Positions 44,810-54,386 of a stretch of 64,000 nucleotides of DNA are shown here, one piece after another. The position numbers and the translations under genes were made by a program. The DNA comes from Bacteroidota bacterium (GTDB lineage: Bacteria > Bacteroidota > Bacteroidia > Bacteroidales > Bacteroidaceae). Where the stretch lies: NCBI GenBank assembly GCA_023425865.1, contig JAFABV010000092.1, forward strand, positions 1 through 64,000, written 5' to 3'. The notes under the pieces are model-generated. The model saw nothing but the letters and a program-made list of their open reading frames with translations. It did not search any database and had not been told where the DNA came from. The stretch's first letter is position 1. Every line of letters starts with the position of its first letter.

Positions 44810-45469
44810 ATGATGAAGAAGACAAGTTTTCAGGTGAAGGTATCGCTGTTAGTGGCGGCACTCACGCTGTGGGGCCAGATGGCTGAAGCCCAATCGAATG
44901 ACAGTTTGCAGACACGTCGGCACCAGGAGGGTATGCCCCGTCACCGTCAGCGTATGTTCACGGTGGCAGACGCCAACCAACTCATGACCACTCAGTTGGG
45001 GTTGGACGAGAAGCAGCAAAAGAAGGTAGAGAAACTCAATAAGCAATACGCGAGCGTCATCGAGGGCGAGAAGCCGAAGCGTAGGTCGGGCACTCCGGAC
45101 AACGGTCAGGGTGGACAGCGTGGCATGTCGCGGGGCGGCCATGGCGGTCGCGGCGGCTTTGGCGGTGGTGATATGGGAGAAGGCCCCGGTGGCGGCGGCT
45201 TCGGCGGCGGTCCTCAGGGCGGTATGGGGCATGGCCCCGGTGGCCAGGGCCGACCTCAGGGCATGCCCTCAGGCAGCACATCTGCCGAGGACCTCGATGC
45301 CCAGCAGGCCAAATACGACAAGAAGCTCAGGAAAATACTGTCGGCAGACCAGTATAAGGGTTATCTGGATATCAAGCCGAAATTCTATGCACAGCGCAAA
45401 AACCGCGAGTTTCTCATGGGTGGCCAGCCGCCGATGGAACAGAAATCGGCGGACGACGCAACGAAATAG
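44810..45469 (+). CDS. DUF4890-like exported Gly-rich protein
   Basis: 219 aa from MMKKTSFQVK; an ATG one codon later is equally good. Signal peptide ending QMAEAQ. Residues about 48-85 are a Spy/CpxP-like helical segment (NQLMTTQLGLDEKQQKKVEK). Then a low-complexity Gly/Arg/Met/Pro-rich stretch about 95-160 (GGHGGRGGFGGGDMGEGPGG). A C-terminal helical part follows (AQQAKYDKKLRKILSADQYK). Periplasmic. A stress-chaperone-like role is suggested by the Spy-like helices only. Confidence 0.75.
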   Translation: MMKKTSFQVKVSLLVAALTLWGQMAEAQSNDSLQTRRHQEGMPRHRQRMFTVADANQLMTTQLGLDEKQQKKVEKLNKQYASVIEGEKPKRRSGTPDNGQGGQRGMSRGGHGGRGGFGGGDMGEGPGGGGFGGGPQGGMGHGPGGQGRPQGMPSGSTSAEDLDAQQAKYDKKLRKILSADQYKGYLDIKPKFYAQRKNREFLMGGQPPMEQKSADDATK

Positions 45470-45503
45470 GCCAAGTGCGTTCAGTGCCCGAGGGCACTTG
45501 GCC
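45469..45503. terminator. Bidirectional hairpin between convergent genes
   Basis: Perfect 10-bp stem GGCCAAGTGC / GCACTTGGCC with 15 bases between. It overlaps the last base of the DUF4890-like gene stop. No T-run on either side. Confidence 0.5.
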
Positions 45504-45508
45504 AACGG

Positions 45509-46444
45509 CTATCGCTTGCCGGCATTAGGCCACATGGTGGCCATGATGCCGGCCATCACTAACAGGCCACCCAATATATGGTAGGCCTGTAGCCGTTCGT
45601 GCAGTATCAGGGCACCGCCGATGACGGAGAATACCGGACTGAGGTTGCTGAACACAGCCACTTGCGAAGCGGAGATCTTCGTGAGCGCATAGTTATTGGC
45701 AAACGAGGTGTAAAACGTAGATAGCACACCGAGAAACAGCACCGCGCCAATAAATTCAGGCTGGCGCAAGGGTTGCAGGAAGTTGCTGAGGTTGCCTTGG
45801 GCGGCATGGATAGACAGTGCCACCACATTAAATACAACCGTTGACGCTCCTATCGTGAAGAAGGTGACGTCTAAGGCCTTGAATCTGCCGTTCACCTTGC
45901 GCACCAGCAGAAAATAGATGGTATTGGCCATGACGGCCAAGAGAATCAGCACATTGCCTTTGAAAGAACCAGATGAAAAACTCAGTCCGTTATGATAGAA
46001 GATATACGCGATGCCCGCTACGGATACGACGATGCCCGCTATCTGTAGGAGTGTGTTGCGCTCTCTCAACCACAAGGTGGCGCCTACCAGGGTAAGTATG
46101 GGCAGTGAGGCCGACAATATGCCTGCCTCTAAGGCCGAGGTGTATCTCAGTCCTAAGGTCTGTAGGGTGAAAAACAGCAAGGGGAAAAAGAAGGTAATGA
46201 CACCTAACATTTTCAAGTCACCGCGACGGTATCGGGGGAAACTAAAGCCCGGACGGGCATAAACGAGCAATAACGACAGGAAGCCTATGGTAAACCGATG
46301 GGCAATGACATCGTAGACATTGGCGTGACGAAGGGCTATCTTGACAAAAACCAGCGAAAAACCAATGATCAGCATGGCGAGCAACATGCTGATATAGGCC
46401 CTGATTTCGCGGCGTGGCGGCTGACTGTTGGGATTACTGTTCAT
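45509..46444 (-). CDS. EamA/DMT-family permease (10 TM)
   Basis: 311 aa with two EamA repeats. First: YISMLLAMLIIGFSLVFVKI and IAHRFTIGFLSLLLVYARPG to AGILSASLPILTLVGATLWL. Second: GNVLILLAVMANTIYFLLV to SQVAVFSNLSPVFSVIGGAL and a final HILGGLLVMAGIMATMW. Inner-membrane metabolite exporter family. The substrate is unknown. Convergent with the DUF4890 gene. Confidence 0.92.
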   Translation of the reverse strand: MNSNPNSQPPRREIRAYISMLLAMLIIGFSLVFVKIALRHANVYDVIAHRFTIGFLSLLLVYARPGFSFPRYRRGDLKMLGVITFFFPLLFFTLQTLGLRYTSALEAGILSASLPILTLVGATLWLRERNTLLQIAGIVVSVAGIAYIFYHNGLSFSSGSFKGNVLILLAVMANTIYFLLVRKVNGRFKALDVTFFTIGASTVVFNVVALSIHAAQGNLSNFLQPLRQPEFIGAVLFLGVLSTFYTSFANNYALTKISASQVAVFSNLSPVFSVIGGALILHERLQAYHILGGLLVMAGIMATMWPNAGKR

Positions 46445-46593
46445 GCTATGGTATGTGACATGGGGGCTAAAGGTGTTTGACGTTAGCCGTGCAAATGTAT
46501 AAAAAATATAGTAGCAACGGTTAAAGAATGCCCTAAAAAATCATTCGCCCTTGTGATCGTTGCGGGCAGATGGATGCCGCATCCTTATATCAT

Positions 46594-46676
46594 GATGTAC
46601 GATTTCAGCCTTTTTTTCTTGTTTGTATATGCTATTCTGGTTATCTTTGTGCTCAAATAATGCAACTCCATGAAGG
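46594..46676 (+). repeat. Left 83-bp direct repeat of the candidate island
   Basis: 77 of 83 bases match 57454-57536 (77/83, 6 mismatches, no gaps). It starts GATGTACGATTTCAGCC and ends CTCCATGAAGGG. In this copy the frame MYDFSLFFLFVYAILVIFVL ends at a TAA after VLK. The island between the copies is about 10.8 kb. Confidence 0.8.
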
Positions 46677-46834
46677 GTGAGTTGGAAACCCACCTTGACG
46701 CCACCAAGCCGTTAAGCGGTCATCGCCGTAATGGCAAGATGACAGACGACACATTTTACAAGCTTGTCTATCTGGCCTATCGCAACATCCGCAAGCTCAA
46801 GATCATCCTTGGCCAACTAACGGTAACGCAATAA
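46670..46834 (+). mobile_element. Internally deleted IS256-family transposase remnant
   Basis: A 54-codon frame. MKGELETHLDATKPLSGH with RRNGK matches the N-terminal region of IS256-type transposases (GELxxHLxxxK...RRNG). The C-terminus FYKLVYLAYRNIRK matches their extreme C-terminal KLVYLAxRxIRKKW. The whole DDE core is missing, with the frame kept. It overlaps the last bases of the YgjP-like gene on the other strand. Confidence 0.65.
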
Positions 46835-47513
46835 ACTCATCCAGTTCTTTTTTGCGTAGCTGCCAGTCGGGGAGATGCACATCAAGCAAATGAATAAAAT
46901 CTTTGTTGTGGCGATGTTGCTTAAGGTGAGTCATTTCGTGTACAACAATATATTCGATGCAACGCAGCGGAACACGGCCCAATAGCAGGTTGAACTGTAT
47001 CTTCCTTGCCTCAGTCTTGCAACTGCCCCATTGCTTCTGCATGTGCAAGATAGTCCATTCAAACGAAGATTTCTTTTCATCCATCACGTCTGCCCATTTA
47101 TTGACGAATGTTTCCAGTACAGGGCGCAGTTCCATGCGATAGAGCTCCTCCATGAGTGTTCTGCGGCTTTCTATTCCTGTATCCTTACGCACATACATTT
47201 CAAGATATTTTACCTTCTTGACCATGTGGACACGCTCAGTTGTAGGAATCACCTTCAGCAGATAGCGTCTTCCAAACAAATAATGGCTTTCGCCTGATAC
47301 ATATTCACGCTCATCCTGACGTTCTTGCGACAACACTTCCTCGTATTGTTTTCTTATCCAAGGAAGTTTCGTATAAAGGAACATGCTCACCTCGTCATCC
47401 TTCATATAGTCGGGCACTGATATATGTACCCTCCCGTCTGGAGGATATACAGCAAGGTGTATGTTCTTTATTCCCTTGTGTTCCACGTCTATGTCAAACT
47501 CGGCAATTCGCAT
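46803..47513 (-). CDS. YgjP-like (DUF45) zinc metallopeptidase
   Basis: 236 aa. C-terminal zinc site HEMTHLKQHRHNKDF (HExxH about residue 200) with the conserved RWGSC-like QWGSCKTEARKIQFN before it, as in YgjP/SprT-like proteases. The N-terminal half is beta-rich. It is the last gene of hsdM-hsdS-hsdR, overlapping the hsdR stop by one base (TGATG). This family is often encoded with type I restriction genes. The substrate is unknown; regulation of the restriction complex is a possibility. The C-terminal residues lie over the IS remnant. Confidence 0.88.
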   Translation of the reverse strand: MRIAEFDIDVEHKGIKNIHLAVYPPDGRVHISVPDYMKDDEVSMFLYTKLPWIRKQYEEVLSQERQDEREYVSGESHYLFGRRYLLKVIPTTERVHMVKKVKYLEMYVRKDTGIESRRTLMEELYRMELRPVLETFVNKWADVMDEKKSSFEWTILHMQKQWGSCKTEARKIQFNLLLGRVPLRCIEYIVVHEMTHLKQHRHNKDFIHLLDVHLPDWQLRKKELDEFIALPLVGQG

Positions 47514-50500
47514 CAGAACTCTGGATTGTGTATGGCAATGTTTATCACGATTTCCACCTTATCGGCCGGCATCCCCTCAACCCTTTCTATTGCCTTCTGT
47601 AAGGCCCTAAGTCTCATTTTGTTTTCACGGAAGCCAATTTCTGCATTCTCCTTGATGGCAAGATATGTACGCAAAGCAAGTGTCTCATCCTTGCCAAGGT
47701 TATCATAGAGAGCTTTCTTGCCATCAGTATTGATGTCGGCCGGGTATTCTTTTTTGCTGCCTCGCATCTCACGTAGAATCTCCACCAATTGGCTTAACTG
47801 CTCCTTGTACTCCTGAGTATGCTGCTTCAGGTCTTCGAGAATCTTGTTAAGCTTCTCACTGAGTTTGTCGTAGTAGTCAGGGTTGGCGTCACGTTTGCGG
47901 ATGATGTATTTTCGCACATTGGATGCAATTGTTTCCGCTGCCGCTGGTTGCCCGCCCACTTCATTCTCTGCATCAATGATTGTGTTGATACCATCAGGGT
48001 CATCCTCTGTCCTGTTGGCATCGATGATATCGAGGAAAGAGAAATCATCAAGTTTTTCAAGCACGTTTGATTTGGGTGCCTGGACATACTGGTCAAGCAA
48101 CTGCCGCATCATGGCATTGTATTTTTTCAGGTCGGTCGAGTCGCCAGAGCGTAACATGATGGCTTTTCTCAACTCATCGTAATCAGTCACTTTTTGATGG
48201 ATGGCCTTGGCTTCTTCTACCGTATATCCGGCTTCCACCATCTGGGTGGCAATGGCCAGATAACGGTTTGTCAATGTGAGAACGGCATTATAGAATTGCT
48301 CGCGCTTACTGGCATTTTCAAGAGACGCTGCTTGCTGCTCTTCTACGGGTGTGGCAGCTTGATCGAATACGAAGTAGTCGAAATACTGGTCTGCTTCTTT
48401 GGGCTGTTTGACATATTGACAAAGCCCTTCTATCAATTCAATACCCTCGTCGAGATCTTTCTTGCCCTGTTCCAGGCGGTTCTTCAATAGTCCGGCTACA
48501 TCTTCAGAATTGAAAGCATAAAAGGCTCCACCTGTATATTGGCCGTTGGTATAGTCTTCTACGGCTCCTTTTATTTCGTCAAACAAATCCTTATAGTCTA
48601 TGATATATCCAAACTCCTTTTGGTCGCTCTCCACACGGTTCACCCGGCAAACAGCCTGAAAGAGATTGTGGTCTTCCATGTGCTTGTCGATGTAGAGGTA
48701 GGTGGCTTTGGGGGCATCAAAACCTGTCAGCAGCTTGTCCACGACAATCAGGAGTTTCATGCTACCGGGATGGTCAACAAACTCTGTCTTTGCCCATTCC
48801 TCAAATTGTATGGCCGTTTTGTCTCCCATCATCTGCTTAGCCATGTTGCACTTGAAGGTTTCCTCGTCGTTATCGGCATCGCTGCTATGCCCCTGAGTGA
48901 TGCTCACACCGTTTTGTGGGTCATAACTCGATACTACTGCTGTCTTACCCTTCAGCTCCGTACCCTCAAAACATTGCCAATACTTGTATGCCTGATATAT
49001 AGAACCTGCTACCAACATGGCATTTCCATAGCCATGTGCCAGTGGTGGCAACAATATCATATCCTCGCAAATATCACGGACAATGCGCTTCACTCGCTCA
49101 TCGCTCGAATAGATGTTTTGCAAGGTTGCCCATTTCTTTTGCAGGGCTTCCTTCGCCCTTGGAGTCATGTTTGTGGTCTTGGCGTCAAATATTCTGTCTA
49201 TTCTTGCCTTGTCGCCCTCATCTATCTGCTGTTCCACATTACGGGCTTCGTAGCGCAGGTCGAGGATGACATGGTCGGCCACGGCCTCGTCAAACTTATA
49301 GGTATGGATGAATGAACCAAACTGCTCCATCGAGGTCAATTTGCTCTTTTTCAACAACGGCGTGCCTGTGAAACCAATCATCATCACGTCATTGCCCATG
49401 ATCTTACGCATGGCCTTATGAAGGATGCCGCCTTGTGTTCGGTGACATTCGTCAACAAAAACCACAATCTTTCCCTTGGGTGAGAAGTCAGGCGGAAGGG
49501 CGTTTGCCACTTTCTCCATCGCTTCCTCCACGCTCATCTTCGACTTCTTGTCGCCGATTACAATCTTGTCATCGGCTTCGTTGTGCAAACCCAGTCCGAA
49601 CTTGTGTATCAGGGTGCAGATGATGCTGTGCTCCGACTTGTTGAGCGTATTGCTGAGTTGGTCGCCGCTCTTCACTCGGAAAGGCTGCTCGCCAGTGTCC
49701 TTGAATCCGTTTTCGATCTGCTTGTCCAGCTCGTCACGGTCGGTAACGATGACGATACGGGCATCGTCGCCTTGTTCCTTGATCCATTGTGCGAGCCATA
49801 CCATCGTGAGCGATTTGCCTGAGCCCTGCGAGTGCCAGATGATACCACTGTCTTTTTGGGCAAACCGACGTTTGGCTGCTGCAAGGGCAAAATACTGGTT
49901 GGGGCGAGCTGCTTTCTTTATGCCGCCATCAAAGATGATGCAGTCGTGAACGAACTCCAACAGGCGATGGGGCTCAAGCATTTGGAGCAGTGACCGCATC
50001 ATTTCGTTGGGATAGTCGGCTTGAGAGAACTGCGACGGCTCGCAGGGCTCGCCCGTCGGCTCTTTCCATTTCAGCCAGAACTCCTCCGGAGTCTTTATCA
50101 CTCCGTATTTCAAGCCCTCGCTCTCGTTACCAGCCAAGAGAAGTTGTGTCGTCGTAAAGAAATGAAGTATCTCGCCATCTTCTTGGTTGCGACGGTTCTG
50201 ACGGATGGCATCGGCCACACTGACAGAAATCTTCTTCAGTTCCAGCACTACAAGGGCAATGCCGTTCACATATACCACGATGTCGGGCCGTCGGTGCTTT
50301 AAGTCTTCCGTTACCCGTCGCACCGTCACCTCCTCTGCTATGGCAAAGTCATTGTTCAAAGGATTCTTCCAATCGATATACTGCACCAGCTTGTTAGTCA
50401 TGCCATAACCTTGACTTACCATTTCACCATTACGCAACAGCTTGTACGTGGCAAGACTCTTGTCAAAGAGGTTGGCGTATGTGCTGCAAGCGGCAGCCTG

Positions 50501-50710
50501 TTTTAGCGAACGTATGGCTTCGCCTGCTTGCTGGGCGGTGCATCCCTGCTGGGCGGTGAGAAACCTGCGAAGATCTTCCTCGCGGATGTTGCTGTTCTCC
50601 ACCTCTTCAAGATTGCCGATGTAGCGATACTTCGGCAATACTGACAGCAGAAGGTCTATGGTGCGGTTCTGCGTGTCACGCTCCGGTTTAATGATTCGCT
50701 GGTATGTCAT
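47513..50710 (-). CDS. hsdR: Type I restriction enzyme, R subunit
   Basis: 1,065 aa, full length. N-terminal PD-(D/E)XK nuclease: RPDIVVYVNG (Asp143) and VVLELKK (Glu157, Lys159). SF2 translocase: Walker A HSQGSGKS (293-300), DECH box (420-423), GFTGTPL (about 450), motif VI VCRVNRVESDQ. C-terminal helical region binds the methyltransferase. ATP-driven translocation and cleavage of unmethylated DNA. The start overlaps the hsdS stop by 4 bases. No disruption seen, so likely functional. Confidence 0.96.
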   Translation of the reverse strand: MTYQRIIKPERDTQNRTIDLLLSVLPKYRYIGNLEEVENSNIREEDLRRFLTAQQGCTAQQAGEAIRSLKQAAACSTYANLFDKSLATYKLLRNGEMVSQGYGMTNKLVQYIDWKNPLNNDFAIAEEVTVRRVTEDLKHRRPDIVVYVNGIALVVLELKKISVSVADAIRQNRRNQEDGEILHFFTTTQLLLAGNESEGLKYGVIKTPEEFWLKWKEPTGEPCEPSQFSQADYPNEMMRSLLQMLEPHRLLEFVHDCIIFDGGIKKAARPNQYFALAAAKRRFAQKDSGIIWHSQGSGKSLTMVWLAQWIKEQGDDARIVIVTDRDELDKQIENGFKDTGEQPFRVKSGDQLSNTLNKSEHSIICTLIHKFGLGLHNEADDKIVIGDKKSKMSVEEAMEKVANALPPDFSPKGKIVVFVDECHRTQGGILHKAMRKIMGNDVMMIGFTGTPLLKKSKLTSMEQFGSFIHTYKFDEAVADHVILDLRYEARNVEQQIDEGDKARIDRIFDAKTTNMTPRAKEALQKKWATLQNIYSSDERVKRIVRDICEDMILLPPLAHGYGNAMLVAGSIYQAYKYWQCFEGTELKGKTAVVSSYDPQNGVSITQGHSSDADNDEETFKCNMAKQMMGDKTAIQFEEWAKTEFVDHPGSMKLLIVVDKLLTGFDAPKATYLYIDKHMEDHNLFQAVCRVNRVESDQKEFGYIIDYKDLFDEIKGAVEDYTNGQYTGGAFYAFNSEDVAGLLKNRLEQGKKDLDEGIELIEGLCQYVKQPKEADQYFDYFVFDQAATPVEEQQAASLENASKREQFYNAVLTLTNRYLAIATQMVEAGYTVEEAKAIHQKVTDYDELRKAIMLRSGDSTDLKKYNAMMRQLLDQYVQAPKSNVLEKLDDFSFLDIIDANRTEDDPDGINTIIDAENEVGGQPAAAETIASNVRKYIIRKRDANPDYYDKLSEKLNKILEDLKQHTQEYKEQLSQLVEILREMRGSKKEYPADINTDGKKALYDNLGKDETLALRTYLAIKENAEIGFRENKMRLRALQKAIERVEGMPADKVEIVINIAIHNPEF

Positions 50711-51945
50711 ATCAAACGGATTTTTCCTGTTAGTAACTGTTGCATCATGCCCTGCTTTAGGAATTGATATTTCGTGAGACGGACTTCAAGGGATTGGATT
50801 TCTGAGTCCATGTCGGAAAGAACCTGTGCAATGGCTTGCTGCTCTTCTTTTGTTTGGGGTATTTCAATAGAAGTATTTCTCAAAAGTGATTTGGAAAGAT
50901 TAAATCGTGTTGAGCCTTGCGCTAACATTGTCATAATATCGCGCCCTTTGCGACTTCTCCATAAATAAGCCATGAATAAAGAGTCAATTTCTTTGTCTGA
51001 AAGTCTGAAACCAAAACAAAAGCTGTTAAGAAATAAGTCCTTAATATCTTCAAGCAGACAAGCGCAAATGCCAACTTCATCAGGCGTTTCTGATGATGTA
51101 TTGAAGAAAAGGTCACCATTCCGAGCTTCATTCTGTCTTTCATTTGGGTGAATGACCACCTTTTCAAAGATGGAAGTGTCAATGATAGGATTATTCAATA
51201 CGTTGAGGAAAGTTATGTACTTAGCATTCCCCGTACCAAAGTCCTCTTTGCTCTTACCAGATAACCCATTATATGTATAACCTATATCATCGATTTTTTT
51301 AGATACCCACTTCTCATTAAACCCAGGGAGTCTCCTTTTGCCAGAAAGTAAGTCCTGCATAGCTCCCTCTTTGATGTTCCGCTTCTTTTCAATGAGCTTC
51401 TTTGTGATAGCAATTAGGTCATCCATGTCAGAGAGCGCTTCGGCAATGCGAGATTGCTCGGTTTTTTGGGGAAAAGCAACTAACGTTTTTGAAAACGTGG
51501 TTTTGTTAATTAGCGGAACAGCCTGTACAGATGCATTGCTCCTTATATCTGACTCTCGTGTTTGAATGGCGTAATAAAGATATTCGTTGTTATAACTGCC
51601 GTTGGGCAAAACTGCGTTTATCTGCTGATTTGATGTTAAGTCACAAAAAGCAATACCACATTTTCCTATTGTAGAACCTGTACAAGTATAAAGTATACTA
51701 CCTTTGGGAATTATTCTCGACATAGAAAAACCAATCGTTGATAATTTCTTAATTGTATTTTCTATGTATTTACTATCACCTAAATCTGCTGGGCTAACAA
51801 ACAGATGAGTCGTACCGTAATTTTTAGGATTAGCAGTCGGAGGCGTACTACCATTAAGTATGTCAGCAACAGAACCAATAGGCTTCACCTCCCAATCCTC
51901 TGGAATCAAGCCCACCTCGCTTTTCTTGAACTTCGTTTCAATCAT
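50707..51945 (-). CDS. hsdS: Type I restriction-modification specificity subunit
   Basis: 412 aa with two target-recognition domains (about 15-150 and 215-355). They are separated by conserved coiled-coil spacers: RIAEALSDMDDLIAITKKLI (about 162-181) and AIAQVLSDMDSEIQSLEVRL (about 366-385), each ending in a QDLL/QQLLTGKIRL block. The TRDs are AT-rich (from about 50.9 kb), typical of fast-changing specificity modules. No inverted repeats with a second hsdS or recombinase are seen, so no sign of phase-variable shuffling in the window. Confidence 0.95.
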   Translation of the reverse strand: MIETKFKKSEVGLIPEDWEVKPIGSVADILNGSTPPTANPKNYGTTHLFVSPADLGDSKYIENTIKKLSTIGFSMSRIIPKGSILYTCTGSTIGKCGIAFCDLTSNQQINAVLPNGSYNNEYLYYAIQTRESDIRSNASVQAVPLINKTTFSKTLVAFPQKTEQSRIAEALSDMDDLIAITKKLIEKKRNIKEGAMQDLLSGKRRLPGFNEKWVSKKIDDIGYTYNGLSGKSKEDFGTGNAKYITFLNVLNNPIIDTSIFEKVVIHPNERQNEARNGDLFFNTSSETPDEVGICACLLEDIKDLFLNSFCFGFRLSDKEIDSLFMAYLWRSRKGRDIMTMLAQGSTRFNLSKSLLRNTSIEIPQTKEEQQAIAQVLSDMDSEIQSLEVRLTKYQFLKQGMMQQLLTGKIRLI

Positions 51946-54386
51946 AGCTCAAACCCCATTTCTTTAAGGTGGTTAAACACTAATGCTTCTTTTTGGGCAA
52001 AGGATTGGCTTAGTTCGCTAAGCGTAAACTCATAGCGGCTGTGCATGTCGTTCACCTCGGTCACGATGCGGTGCAGGGCTGTCTGCATTTCGTCGCCGAT
52101 ACGCGATGAAATGTCGGCAAGCCATTTGTCGCTTACAATCACATTTCGGGCATCGTCCTCCGTCAGTTCGCCATACACGCGTACTATCTCCTTATAGAGC
52201 TGCGCATCGAGTGCTTTTATCTCTGCCTTGACAGCCTTTTCGCTCTCCAACAAATCAAGATACTGCTGCCAGAGCATGCGCTGCTGGTCGGAATACACAT
52301 TTCGCATTTCGGGCTTTTTGGCTTCCTTCTGTTTCTTCTTGATGTTGGCGGCATTCAGCTTGCCATAGAAGAGGGCTTCGTCAAGATAGTCTTCGTTTTC
52401 TTCTGTCATGGTTTTTATCTTCTCCTGAATGTCGGCGAGTGCGGCGGTCTTTTCGTCAAACTGCCACTTCAGGTCGTTCAAGAACACCTTGACTGCAAGG
52501 TCAACAGGAAGCAAGTCGCAAGAGAGGTCTGTCCATTTGGGGCTTTTCTTTGTCGGCATGATGAGACGTGGCATCCATCCGTCACGCGAAATCATAAACA
52601 GGTCGTCCTGCAGGGTGTCGTTATAGTAGCCAAGCAACTGGTCATAGACGTCATACGCATCGACAAGCGTAGTGGCCTTCAAGAATGTGTCAAGGAGGCT
52701 TTGCCCCCACAAGGCAATGACATCCTTCGGCTTGCTGTCCTTGCCAACAGCCAGCATGAGCGGCTGTGTCTGGTCACACCATTTCTGGATCGTGTCATCG
52801 AACACATCCCTCTGCGTCTTGAAGCTCTTCTCGTTGCTGATGGCCTCAGCAACGCTCTGCTTCTCGACAGCCAACGAGAAGAATCCTTCACGGAACGGCA
52901 CGAACAAGGCTGTACGCAGCGACGGACAGATGTCCCAGTACTTCTGCAGGCGGTCAATGTCAGCGACCGGTATTCCACCGTGCAGATGACCGTCGATGTT
53001 CTGGTGAATCTCTTTGTCCTTTGGAACGACATAACGCGACATGTTCAGGTTGAATGCGTTGCGCTGTATCTCGTACATCGGAGCATCCTCGCCGTCCTGT
53101 TGAGTAGTCTCGAAGGTAGACAGGTGGGCAAAATGTGGCTCGTCTTTGCGCCGTCTCCAAACATCAATCACTCGTTTGATGTCCTGCTCGCGCAGACGTA
53201 TCTTGGAGTCTGCATCCTTATAGCCCAGTTCGCTGGCATCGATGAAGAACACGCCGTCCTGCACCCGGTGGTTGTCGAGTATAAGCACATTACCGGCAAT
53301 GGAAGTGCCATAGAACGCATTGGCGGGGAAGGCGATGATGCCAGAGAGCAACCGTTGCTCGATAAGCCACTTGCGCAACTTCTCCTCATCACCGCCACGT
53401 GTCAGCACGCCATTGGGCAGGATGATGGCACACTTACCGTCAGACTTCATAGACTTGACACAATGGAGCAGGAAGGCAAAATCGCCATACTGCTGTGGCG
53501 GGACGCCCATTTCGGAACTCCAGCGCCCCCAGGTGTCGTCGTTTTTGGCGGTCAGCATCCAATTGTGGAGTGAGAATTTGGGATTGCTCACCACGTAGTT
53601 ATAGGTCTGCAGCTTGCCATTCACCACATGCTTGGGCGAATTGAGCGTGTCGCCTTGGAGGATGTTTGGTGTTTCGCAGCCATGGATGACCATGTTCATA
53701 TACGACAACTCGATGTTGGCCGGGTCAATGTCCTGCCCGTCGAGACTGACATTGTGCTTGGCAGCAGCACGCACCCGGAGGAGCAGAGACCCCGATCCGC
53801 AAGTGGGGTCGTATGCTGACACCATCGGGCGGTCATCCTGATCAATGCCGATGAGCAATGCCATTAGTCGGCTAATCTCAGTAGGCGTATAGAATTGTCC
53901 TTTGTCCTTGCCGGCAAGACTGGCGAAGTTTCGCATTAAAAACTCGTAGGCATCACCGATGAGGTCGTCGTCGGCAGCGCGATTGTGTGAGAAATCCAGT
54001 CCGTCGTCTTGGAATGCAGCAACCAGTTCCGAAATCAGTTTGGAACTGTCCTCTGCATTTCCGAGTTTCTTGTCACAGAAATCATGGTCAGACAAGTTGA
54101 TGATGTCCTGCAGGCCGTTGGCTTCAGAGATCTTCCCGATGATTTTGTTCAACGAGTCGCCAATGTTTTTCGTTCCTTTCAGAGCTACAATATCCTCAAA
54201 GAAACATCCTTCGGGTATCTCCAGCACCGTGTTGTCACCCGACTTCACTTTGTCGGAAATGTATTTTAGGAACAGAATAATCAGCACATAGTTTTTGAAC
54301 GATTCTGCACCAATGCCACTGTTGCTACGGAGTTTGTTGGCACATTTGGTCAGCGTGCTGTAGATTTCAGATTTCTTTAATGCCAT
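51942..54386 (-). CDS. hsdM: Type I DNA methyltransferase, M subunit
   Basis: 814 aa, longer than EcoKI HsdM (about 530). HsdM N-terminal domain (about 8-150), SAM motif I AYDPTCGSGSLLLRV (about 191-205), and motif IV at 268-271 as NPKF instead of the usual NPPF/Y. A C-terminal extension (about 500-814) with long helices (LADIQEKIKTMTEENEDYLD) ends in a coiled coil. Methylates adenine at the HsdS-defined site. Its start is 180 bases after a -7 box. First gene of the hsdM-hsdS-hsdR-ygjP operon. Confidence 0.95.
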   Translation of the reverse strand: MALKKSEIYSTLTKCANKLRSNSGIGAESFKNYVLIILFLKYISDKVKSGDNTVLEIPEGCFFEDIVALKGTKNIGDSLNKIIGKISEANGLQDIINLSDHDFCDKKLGNAEDSSKLISELVAAFQDDGLDFSHNRAADDDLIGDAYEFLMRNFASLAGKDKGQFYTPTEISRLMALLIGIDQDDRPMVSAYDPTCGSGSLLLRVRAAAKHNVSLDGQDIDPANIELSYMNMVIHGCETPNILQGDTLNSPKHVVNGKLQTYNYVVSNPKFSLHNWMLTAKNDDTWGRWSSEMGVPPQQYGDFAFLLHCVKSMKSDGKCAIILPNGVLTRGGDEEKLRKWLIEQRLLSGIIAFPANAFYGTSIAGNVLILDNHRVQDGVFFIDASELGYKDADSKIRLREQDIKRVIDVWRRRKDEPHFAHLSTFETTQQDGEDAPMYEIQRNAFNLNMSRYVVPKDKEIHQNIDGHLHGGIPVADIDRLQKYWDICPSLRTALFVPFREGFFSLAVEKQSVAEAISNEKSFKTQRDVFDDTIQKWCDQTQPLMLAVGKDSKPKDVIALWGQSLLDTFLKATTLVDAYDVYDQLLGYYNDTLQDDLFMISRDGWMPRLIMPTKKSPKWTDLSCDLLPVDLAVKVFLNDLKWQFDEKTAALADIQEKIKTMTEENEDYLDEALFYGKLNAANIKKKQKEAKKPEMRNVYSDQQRMLWQQYLDLLESEKAVKAEIKALDAQLYKEIVRVYGELTEDDARNVIVSDKWLADISSRIGDEMQTALHRIVTEVNDMHSRYEFTLSELSQSFAQKEALVFNHLKEMGFEL

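Noticed and set aside
46445..46593. Possible attachment site in a tRNA for the island
   Set aside because: No tRNA is found near either 83-bp repeat. The only tRNA in the window (Tyr, 40816-40898) is 5.7 kb away and intact without a partial copy.
50707..51945. Phase-variable hsdS switching
   Set aside because: Only one hsdS, no recombinase gene, and no inverted repeats shared between its recognition domains were seen in the window.
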